A program made the position numbers and the translations under genes. A model generated the notes under the pieces. The model was given only the letters and a program-made list of their open reading frames with translations. It was not told where the DNA came from and searched no databases. Below are positions 58,250 through 64,000 of a stretch of 64,000 nt of DNA, one piece after another (position 1 is the stretch's first letter; each line of letters begins with the position of its first letter). Origin of the DNA: Ignavibacteriota bacterium (GTDB lineage Bacteria; Bacteroidota; Ignavibacteria; UBA10030; SZUA-254); NCBI GenBank assembly GCA_025358305.1, contig JANYJZ010000003.1, forward strand, positions 230,908 through 294,907, written 5' to 3'.

Positions 58250-59758
58250 CTATTTTCGTGAGAGTCGGATGCCGAAGACGACCATCCCGGCGACGAGGCC
58301 GAGAATGAGGATCACCAGGAGCGCGGTCCCCAGGATGTTCGATCCCGCCTGGATCTCCACGGAGATCGTCTTGTCCTCGCCGACGACGGGCTGGTTGTCC
58401 GTGAGGCCCGTCGTGCGGAGACGGATCTCGTACCGGCCGACGGAGATCTCCCGGGGAGGCGTGAATGTCAGGTGGACGCGCTTCTCCTGGCCGATGTCGA
58501 GGGAGCTGATGATCTGCGGGTCGATCGTCTTGGACCACTGGAGCGGCAGGTCGACGTTCACCTCGACGTTGTCGACGCGCCTCGAACCTTCGTTCACCAG
58601 GTCGATGCTCATGTCGACCGTTCCGGACGGGTCGATCGCGTAGTAGAGCTGCTGCGCGCGGACCAGGAGCCGCCCTTTGCCCCGCGGGAGGAGCTCCAGC
58701 TTGACGAATCCCACGCGCAGGTTCTCGATCTCATCCTGTTTCCAGGTCTTCCCCTGAAGGTTCGGCATCTCCTTCATCCTGTTCGTCGGGATGACCAGAA
58801 CAAAGAACGAGATCGGCTGGTCGATCGGCACGGCTTCGGTGGGCCGATCCGGCAGGGTCGCGTCGAGGGCGGCCTTCCTCGAGTTCGTCGTCTCGGTGAA
58901 CTTGAACTGGCTCAGCCGGGCGCCGCTCGCCGGGTCCTTGAAGAACCGGTTGATCTGCGCCGGAAGATTCACGACCTCGAGGTTGAACGTGTTGCCGATC
59001 CCGCCGAAGAGCTCGAGCGTCAGATCGTACGAGGCGGTCTTGCCGAGTTCCGCTTCCTGCGAGAACTGCTGCGACTGCACGAGGACCTTGTTCACGGTCG
59101 CATCTTTTTCGAGGTAAACCTTGAGCGTCCGCTGCGTTCCTTTTCCGTAGATCATGTTGACCGACACGATGTCGAGGTCCTGGAGGAGCGCGAACTCCAG
59201 ATGGGCCGGCTGGCCGTATTTCAGCTGATCGATTTTCGTCTCGTATGGCTGGCCGATGACCGCCCCGTCGTTGTTCTGCAGCGACACGTAGACGTCGTTG
59301 ATGATGTCCGGCTGGAGCGACCGAAAAAGCGCATCGTCAAGATTGATGAGCTTCCGAAACTCCGCGCTCCCGCCGGAGGCATTGGCGAGTGTCAGCCTTA
59401 CGCGCTTGGTGCCGCCCGGGCCCTGGACCTTCACCGCTTTGACGACCGTGATGTACTGCTGTTCGAACAGCACCGCGAGGAGAGATTGCTGAAAGTTGAC
59501 CTCCGCGTCTGCGAAGTTCGAACGCGACCGGTCGAGTTCGGCTTGCGAGATGAGTCCTTTTGCGAAGAGGAGCTTCTGGCGATCGTAGTCGCTCTTCGCA
59601 GCTTCGTATGCCTCTTTGGCGCGTTTGAGGCCGAGGACGCGGTACTGGTCGTCGCGCTGGTTGAACACGCTTCCCGTCCCCTGGGCCAGAAGCGCCGGGA
59701 CGCTCGAGAGGAGCATGCCCGCGACGAGCCAGGCGATGAGATGTCGAAAGTGTTTCAT
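58250..59758 (-). CDS. Exported coiled-coil/NEW3-like domain protein with C-terminal anchor
   Basis: A 502-residue protein: signal peptide (1-25), a charged helical pair (about 40-95, LKRAKEAYEAAKSDYDRQKLL.. resembling efflux adaptor hairpins), long beta-rich region, an Ig-like NEW3/NPCBM-type domain (about 375-470, VDMSIDLVNEGSRRVDNVEV) and a C-terminal membrane span (about 475-497). It is coded between the PDZ protein and the ABC ATPase, so it may be the periplasmic part of that exporter. Function unproven. Confidence 0.72.
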   Translation of the reverse strand: MKHFRHLIAWLVAGMLLSSVPALLAQGTGSVFNQRDDQYRVLGLKRAKEAYEAAKSDYDRQKLLFAKGLISQAELDRSRSNFADAEVNFQQSLLAVLFEQQYITVVKAVKVQGPGGTKRVRLTLANASGGSAEFRKLINLDDALFRSLQPDIINDVYVSLQNNDGAVIGQPYETKIDQLKYGQPAHLEFALLQDLDIVSVNMIYGKGTQRTLKVYLEKDATVNKVLVQSQQFSQEAELGKTASYDLTLELFGGIGNTFNLEVVNLPAQINRFFKDPASGARLSQFKFTETTNSRKAALDATLPDRPTEAVPIDQPISFFVLVIPTNRMKEMPNLQGKTWKQDEIENLRVGFVKLELLPRGKGRLLVRAQQLYYAIDPSGTVDMSIDLVNEGSRRVDNVEVNVDLPLQWSKTIDPQIISSLDIGQEKRVHLTFTPPREISVGRYEIRLRTTGLTDNQPVVGEDKTISVEIQAGSNILGTALLVILILGLVAGMVVFGIRLSRK

Positions 59759-59764
59759 GAGATC

Positions 59765-60514
59765 CTAGTGGCGGATGATCACTCTGCCATCGTCCTTCGG
59801 CTTCTCAAAGGTGAGGGTTTGCGTCTTGCCGCCGCGCGAAGCGACGATCTCGACTTTGTCGCCGACGGGGATGCCCTCAAAGCGCTTCTTGAAGTCGGAG
59901 AATGATTTTACCGGAAACGTGTTGAGCGTGGTGATCACGTCCCCCTCCTTGACGTCAACCCCTTTGAGTTCTTTGGCGGCGTTGTCGAGAACGTGTTCGA
60001 CGACCACATCCTTGCCCTTGTTCGAGAAGATGACCCCGATCTCCGGAATGCCGAGGATCTCCTTGTCGCCGCCGCCTGCGACGATCATGCGCATCTTCGG
60101 AAGGTCTTTGGGATCTGCCTTCACGAACGAAGCGATGACCATATCGTCGTTGCGCTTGAGCCCGAACTTGACGGTCGAACCGGGCGCGGCGCTCGAGTAG
60201 AGTTCGCGGAGGTCCTTCAGGCTGGTCATCTTCTTGCCGTTCGCCATGAGTATCTTGTCTCCTTCCTGCACGTCGGTCGTCTCGTATCCTTTTATGCGCA
60301 TTTCCTTTTCCATGATATGCTCGACGACGATATCTTTGCCCTGTTCGATGATCATTGCGGCGAGTTCCGGCACGTTCAGGAGCTCGTCCTGGGAGAATTC
60401 CTTCACGTTGGTGCCGCCGGGCCCCTTGCGTATGATTTTCATCTTTTGAAATGCGGGGAGGGTGGCTGGGAAAAAGCAGACGGCTGCGACGATCAAGAGA
60501 AGAACGCGTTTCAT
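59765..60514 (-). CDS. Exported protein with two PDZ domains
   Basis: A 249-residue protein with a signal peptide (1-21) and two tandem PDZ-like units (VQEGDKILMANGKKMTSLKDL and VKEGDVITTLNTFPVKSFSDF). No protease domain is attached, so it probably binds peptide tails or acts as adaptor. The ATG at 60512-60514 begins the signal peptide. It is first in the ABC operon and divergent from the two-component genes across a 152-base promoter region. Confidence 0.85.
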   Translation of the reverse strand: MKRVLLLIVAAVCFFPATLPAFQKMKIIRKGPGGTNVKEFSQDELLNVPELAAMIIEQGKDIVVEHIMEKEMRIKGYETTDVQEGDKILMANGKKMTSLKDLRELYSSAAPGSTVKFGLKRNDDMVIASFVKADPKDLPKMRMIVAGGGDKEILGIPEIGVIFSNKGKDVVVEHVLDNAAKELKGVDVKEGDVITTLNTFPVKSFSDFKKRFEGIPVGDKVEIVASRGGKTQTLTFEKPKDDGRVIIRH

Positions 60515-60601
60515 GGGAGACTCCGAAAATGTGATGAAGGACCTGTTGTATCTGTGCACGTATAACATACGGGATTGGTTGCGGAGTTCCGAGTTAAAGA
60601 G

Positions 60602-60631
60602 TGTTGGGTTCTGTTAAGAAATGTTAACGCG
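60602..60631 (+). promoter_or_regulatory. Three 10-bp direct repeats, OmpR-type operator candidate
   Basis: TGTT occurs at 60602, 60612 and 60622, exactly one helical turn apart (TGTTGGGTTC, TGTTAAGAAA, TGTTAACGCG). OmpR/PhoB-type regulators bind such head-to-tail repeats. TACATT at 60656-60661 is a possible -10 element; transcription would then begin at or next to the ATG of the kinase (60667), which lacks any Shine-Dalgarno sequence. Confidence 0.55.
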
Positions 60632-60666
60632 GGTGAATTCTTCGTCGGAATCTCGTACATTACACC

Positions 60667-62382
60667 ATGAAACTCACCCATCGCACCCTCGGCATCATCA
60701 CGGCCTTGAGCATCGTCGCCCTGACAGGGCTCATCGTCCTGCAGTACCTCCTCTTGCGCAATGCGTACGATTTCCGGCAGCAGGCGTTCGAACGGAACGT
60801 CTACGCCGCGATGGGGACGATGGTCCAGAAATTGGAATCGGGCGAAGCTGTTGGGAATGTCTTTCGGATCGCGCTCTCCTCGCCGCACCAGCATGCGAAC
60901 GTGAAGTTCATTGCCATCGGCGCGGACAGTCTGCATCATGGCGTCCACCCTGACAGCCTCGCGATGATGATGACCTCCACGGCAGTCCTCGAAGAGGCGC
61001 CGATCCGGATCAAGGGGAACGAGCTCCGATACACCGTCGCACAGCCTCAGCATGTGACGCTTAAAGTGGTCAACCTGGCAGGCCGCAGGGACACGACGCT
61101 CGTCGATACGTTCCGTCTTCCTGGAGACTATGCTGTCCGAGTGGCCGATTCGGCAATGTTCCACGGAGAGATCGTCGTGAAGTACGTAGCCGACAGCACT
61201 TCGGTGATGATGCGGACGGTGAACGGCGACGTCCGCGACGTGACGTCGGGCGCCACCCTGGTCCAGAAACGCAAGGACATCCTTGGCCGCGCATTTGACG
61301 ATCTCTCCATCCTCGAACGCGAACCGCTTGATAAGCGCATCCGACCCTCGATGCTTGATTCGGTCGTTAGCGGATCGTTGAAAGAGTCGGGGATCGATAT
61401 TCCCTATGCCTACGGCCTCCTCGGGGAACGAACCGATTCGCTCAGTATGGTCACGCCCGTGGGGTCGGAGAAGGATCTTGGCGCATCCTCATTCCGGAAC
61501 CGTCTCTTCCCGAGCGACCTTCTCTTCAGCCAGAATTCGATCGTCCTCTCATTCCCGGGCCAGAACGTATTCCTTCTGAAACAGATGGCGCCGTTCCTCG
61601 GCCTGAGCATTCTCTTTACGGGGATTATCGTCGCCTGTTTTGCGTACACCATCCGTACGATCCTCCGTCAGAAGCAGTTCTCGGTCCGGCTGGTCGACTT
61701 CATCAATAACATGACGCACGAGTTCAAAACGCCGATCTCAACGATCGCCGTCGCGGCAGAGACGCTCGCCCGGCCGGAGGTCTTGGACCAGAAAGAGAAG
61801 ATCCTCCGGTACAGCACGGTCATACAGGACGAGAACAGCCGGATGAAGAAACAGGTCGACAAGATCCTCCAGATGGCAGTTCTCGAGGAGGGCAATTACG
61901 AGCTCTCGATCGTCGAGGTTGAAGTCCACGATATCCTCCGAAAGGCTGTCGACAATATCGCCCTCCAGGTGGAGGCGAAGGGGGGAAGCATTAGATGTCA
62001 GTTGGGGGCGGAAGATCGGGCGGTCCGAGCTGACGCGGTCCATTTCACGAACGTCATCCATTCCGTCCTGGACAACGCGAACAAATATTCGCCGGAAAGC
62101 CCGTCGATCTCCGTCACTACATCAAATGCCGGCGGTTACATTGTCATCGAGATCGCCGACAAGGGGATAGGGATCGGTCGGGAAGATCAGCGAAGGGTTT
62201 TCGAGAAATACTTCCGCGTCCATACCGGTAATGTTCATGACGTAAAAGGGTTCGGCCTGGGGCTGAGCTACGTGAAGCTCATGACCGAGGCGCACGGAGG
62301 GGACGTGCTGCTCGAGAGCGAACCGGGGAGCGGAACGACCGTCCGGATGCGGTTCCCCACGGCGGGGAAGGGCGTCGCATGA
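60667..62382 (+). CDS. Membrane sensor histidine kinase
   Basis: A 571-residue kinase: span at about 9-30, a periplasmic sensor region of about 270 residues with no recognised fold, second span (about 312-335), HisKA dimerisation domain with MTHEFKTPIST (phospho-histidine), and HATPase motifs NANKYSP, DKGIGI and GFGLGLSYVK. The OmpR-type regulator follows with an ATGA overlap. It faces the PDZ/ABC operon divergently, so it may sense envelope state, as inference. Confidence 0.95.
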   Translation: MKLTHRTLGIITALSIVALTGLIVLQYLLLRNAYDFRQQAFERNVYAAMGTMVQKLESGEAVGNVFRIALSSPHQHANVKFIAIGADSLHHGVHPDSLAMMMTSTAVLEEAPIRIKGNELRYTVAQPQHVTLKVVNLAGRRDTTLVDTFRLPGDYAVRVADSAMFHGEIVVKYVADSTSVMMRTVNGDVRDVTSGATLVQKRKDILGRAFDDLSILEREPLDKRIRPSMLDSVVSGSLKESGIDIPYAYGLLGERTDSLSMVTPVGSEKDLGASSFRNRLFPSDLLFSQNSIVLSFPGQNVFLLKQMAPFLGLSILFTGIIVACFAYTIRTILRQKQFSVRLVDFINNMTHEFKTPISTIAVAAETLARPEVLDQKEKILRYSTVIQDENSRMKKQVDKILQMAVLEEGNYELSIVEVEVHDILRKAVDNIALQVEAKGGSIRCQLGAEDRAVRADAVHFTNVIHSVLDNANKYSPESPSISVTTSNAGGYIVIEIADKGIGIGREDQRRVFEKYFRVHTGNVHDVKGFGLGLSYVKLMTEAHGGDVLLESEPGSGTTVRMRFPTAGKGVA

Positions 62383-63074
62383 TCGACCAGAAGAAAATCT
62401 TGATCCTCGAAGACGACCCGAACCTCGGATTTATCCTTCAGGAAAACCTCGAACTCCGGGGATACGCCACAGAGCTGGTGACCGACGGAGTGGCGGGGCT
62501 GCACGCGTTCCGGAAAGGGCATTTCGATCTCTGCCTTGCCGACGTCATGATGCCGAAGAAGGACGGATTCACTTTTGCCCGCGAAGTGCGTGAGAAGGAC
62601 GAACAGACGCCTATCATCTTCTTGACGGCCAAGTCGATGAAAGAAGATAGGATCGAGGGCTTCCAGATCGGCTGCGACGACTATGTGACAAAACCCTTCA
62701 GCATGGAGGAACTGGCGCTGAGGATCCAGGCGGTCCTCAAACGGGTGACGACTGCGCCGTCGGCTGCGACGACGTTTCAGATCGGAAAGTTCCTCTTTGA
62801 TCACGGCCGTCAGTTCATCGAACTGAGGGGCAAGAAGCAGAAGTTGACCGGACGGGAGGCGGATCTCTTGAGACTCCTCTGCCTCCATCAGAACAAGATC
62901 CTCGAGAGAGAGGCTGCACTCAAGGAACTCTGGGGTGAGGACAGCTACTTCAACGGGCGAAGCATGGATGTCTTCATTTCGAAGCTGCGGACGTACCTAA
63001 AAGGGGACGGAGACGTCGAAATCGTCAATGTGCACGGCAAAGGGTATAAGCTTCTCATCAACCAGGAGCTGTGA
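62379..63074 (+). CDS. OmpR/PhoB-family response regulator
   Basis: A 231-residue regulator: receiver with LEDDPN acidic pair, phospho-Asp in LADVMMPKKDG and KPF loop (VTKPFSMEE), then a winged-helix DNA-binding domain (LTGREADLLRLLC... to KGYKLLI). It is encoded directly after its kinase. The TGTT repeats at 60602-60631 are its likely autoregulatory target. Confidence 0.96.
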   Translation: MIDQKKILILEDDPNLGFILQENLELRGYATELVTDGVAGLHAFRKGHFDLCLADVMMPKKDGFTFAREVREKDEQTPIIFLTAKSMKEDRIEGFQIGCDDYVTKPFSMEELALRIQAVLKRVTTAPSAATTFQIGKFLFDHGRQFIELRGKKQKLTGREADLLRLLCLHQNKILEREAALKELWGEDSYFNGRSMDVFISKLRTYLKGDGDVEIVNVHGKGYKLLINQEL

Positions 63075-63109
63075 CCAGCGCGAAACCCGGTTAGGAAGCA
63101 GAGCAAAGA

Positions 63110-63126
63110 TTTTGTATATTATATCT
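63110..63126 (+). promoter_or_regulatory. Promoter-like AT-rich core before the RRM gene
   Basis: TTTTGTATATTATATC lies about 100 bases before the RRM gene. It shares TTTTGTATATT with the tRNA promoter at 63541-63551, so it is probably the RRM promoter, with a leader of about 90 bases. Confidence 0.4.
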
Positions 63127-63222
63127 GTTGTTCCCTGCGTATCGACCCTCACCGGATGGGTGCTGCCGGAAGCGGTCAATATCCCGCTCTTTCACGCTTT
63201 TTGAACCTGAAAGGACTTAATT

Positions 63223-63498
63223 TTGAACATATTTGCCGGTAATCTATCAGTCAATGTCACGGAAGAAGACCTGCGCACTGAATTCCGCGCCTTTGGAAAG
63301 GTATCTTTCGTCAATATCGTCAAGGACCGATCAAAGAGAGTCTCTGCAGGATTCGGCTTCATCGACATGCCGGAGCAGGTTGAGGCGGAAGCTGCGATCA
63401 GCGGTCTTCACGGAAAAGAACTTAAGGGACAGCCGATCACGGTGAATGACGCACGTCCGCGTTCTTTGAAGATCCCGGAACCAGTCAAGGCGGAATAA
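63223..63498 (+). CDS. RRM-type RNA-binding protein
   Basis: A 91-residue single RRM domain: RNP2 IFAGNL at 3-8, RNP1-like SAGFGFIDM near 41-49. Small RRM proteins of this kind are common in Bacteroidota and cyanobacteria and act in RNA metabolism. Start is TTG at 63223 with AAGGA nine bases upstream. The leader contains a possible hairpin CACCGGATGGGTG near 63150 of unknown role. Confidence 0.93.
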   Translation: MNIFAGNLSVNVTEEDLRTEFRAFGKVSFVNIVKDRSKRVSAGFGFIDMPEQVEAEAAISGLHGKELKGQPITVNDARPRSLKIPEPVKAE

Positions 63499-63545
63499 GA
63501 GCTCGAGAAGCGCTTGGCTTGGTTGCTTTGGCGCGGGTAATTTTG

Positions 63546-63553
63546 TATATTTG
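63546..63553 (+). promoter_or_regulatory. Bacteroidetes-type -7 promoter element of tRNA-fMet
   Basis: TATATTTG matches the Bacteroidetes housekeeping -7 consensus TAnnTTTG exactly; a TTG stands about 20 bases upstream. It is 12 bases before the tRNA. Confidence 0.65.
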
Positions 63554-63564
63554 TACTACATGAT

Positions 63565-63637
63565 CGCGGGGTGGAGCAATTGGTAGCTCGTTGGGCTCAT
63601 AACCCAAAGGCTGCAGGTTCAAGTCCTGCCCCCGCTA
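63565..63637 (+). tRNA. Initiator tRNA-fMet (anticodon CAT)
   Basis: A full cloverleaf: acceptor CGCGGGG/CCCCGCT, D stem GAGC/GCTC, anticodon stem TTGGG/CCCAA with loop CTCATAA, T arm GCAGG-TTCAAGT-CCTGC. Three G:C pairs in the anticodon stem and an unpaired first position (C1 against U72) mark it as the initiator. CCA is not encoded (A73 is followed by CAA). Its 3' end is overlapped by the antisense end of the recombinase frame. Confidence 0.93.
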
Positions 63638-64000
63638 CAATGAGCACCTACATTGTGCTCGAAATTCGAAAATTCCGATGGATTGACGAGGGCTGTTAAA
63701 GCCCGATTCACCATCGGAATTTTTGTTATTGCGCATGTGGCAGTCCTCTTCACCGGATCTATGCGCACACCCAGAACCACTTGCCTGAGTAACTCCTTCT
63801 TTTCCTGTACCGGAGCCCCCTCAAACGTCTTCTCGAATTTTGAGATAAATTCAGCGGCTAACTTTGCAGAGTTGTTTATTTCTAGTACCTCTGTTGTTTC
63901 TCTACCCAGGGCTCGTTGTTCTGTCTCTAACCGATTCTTTGTGTTTTCGAGCTCTCGTAGCCTAGACAAAACAGTATCCTCCTCAATACCCTTTTCAACC
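63619..64000 (-). CDS. C-terminal part of a large serine recombinase, 5' end beyond the window
   Basis: An open frame without a credible start, continuous to the last base. The visible 126 residues hold the charged coiled-coil (RLRELENTKNRLETEQRALG) and the end typical of large serine recombinases (KFEKTFEGAPVQEKKELLRQVV, then a short beta segment ending TKIPM). Its stop lies inside the tRNA-fMet gene, so the last seven or so residues are encoded antisense to the tRNA. Base composition is clearly more AT-rich than the rest of the window, which points to a mobile element entering here. The catalytic domain is outside the window. Confidence 0.7.
   Translation of the reverse strand, partial: VEKGIEEDTVLSRLRELENTKNRLETEQRALGRETTEVLEINNSAKLAAEFISKFEKTFEGAPVQEKKELLRQVVLGVRIDPVKRTATCAITKIPMVNRALTALVNPSEFSNFEHNVGAHCSGGRT
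63669..63728 (+). terminator. Nested hairpin terminator after tRNA-fMet
   Basis: AAAATTCCGATGG (63669-63681) pairs over 13 bases with CCATCGGAATTTT (63711-63723); inside it GGGCT (63690-63694) pairs with AGCCC (63700-63704). A T-run follows. It is a strong terminator on the plus strand. On the opposite strand it falls within the recombinase reading frame. Confidence 0.75.

Overview
The window looks like a chromosomal segment from a high-GC, anaerobic or microaerophilic bacterium of the Bacteroidota/Chlorobiota/Ignavibacteria (FCB) side. The evidence is two secreted proteins ending in the NYPNPFNP-type sorting domain of type IX secretion, a tRNA promoter matching the Bacteroidetes TAnnTTTG element, pyruvate:ferredoxin oxidoreductase coupled to a dihydroorotate-dehydrogenase-like protein, and very large multihaem cytochromes. 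The lineage call is inference from gene content.

Layout. (1) 32-2714, minus: a membrane redox module (H-protein-like, four-cluster ferredoxin, HybB/NrfD quinone subunit) cut off by the window edge, behind a possible sigma-54 promoter with repeated dyads. (2) 3084-7726, minus: nifJ and a dihydroorotate-dehydrogenase-like gene. (3) 7929-26809, minus: a compact run of 19 genes with mostly overlapping ends. It holds OsmC, an exported rubrerythrin, a COG2403 GTPase, argF, arcC, pyrB, a transketolase-like enzyme, the group 3b NiFe hydrogenase hydB-(cNMP protein)-hydG-hydD-hydA, its protease, hypA (without zinc finger), hypF, hypC, hypD, hypE and a radical SAM protein. (4) 27347-36704, plus: ald, a CoA-transferase, maeB, a cysteine-less thioredoxin-like protein, a VorB-type 2-oxoacid:ferredoxin oxidoreductase, and small cysteine-rich proteins including a duplicated pair with a strict CX2CX8CX7C module. 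(5) 36713-44504, minus: an electron-transfer cluster of cytochrome b, a 20-haem and a 31-haem cytochrome, an outer-membrane beta-barrel candidate, and an FAD/4Fe-4S oxidoreductase. (6) 44879-54539, plus: a propeller-type sensor kinase, a NarL-type regulator and two large secreted FG-GAP proteins; an identical 18-bp palindrome sits at matching promoter positions in front of the kinase and the first secreted gene. (7) 54548-60514, minus: an ABC exporter operon with PDZ and NEW3-like proteins, divergent from (8) 60667-63074, an OmpR-type two-component system. (9) 63223-64000: an RRM protein, initiator tRNA-Met, and the end of an AT-rich serine recombinase gene that marks the edge of a mobile element.

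How it fits together. Ferredoxin made by NifJ and the VorB-type enzyme, H2/NADPH interconverted by the 3b hydrogenase, and NAD(P)H entering the FAD/FeS enzyme could all feed electrons toward cytochrome b and the 51-haem periplasm-to-surface conduit. Carbamate kinase may supply carbamoyl phosphate to ArgF, PyrB and HypF. The electron route and the carbamoyl-phosphate route are inferences from gene order.
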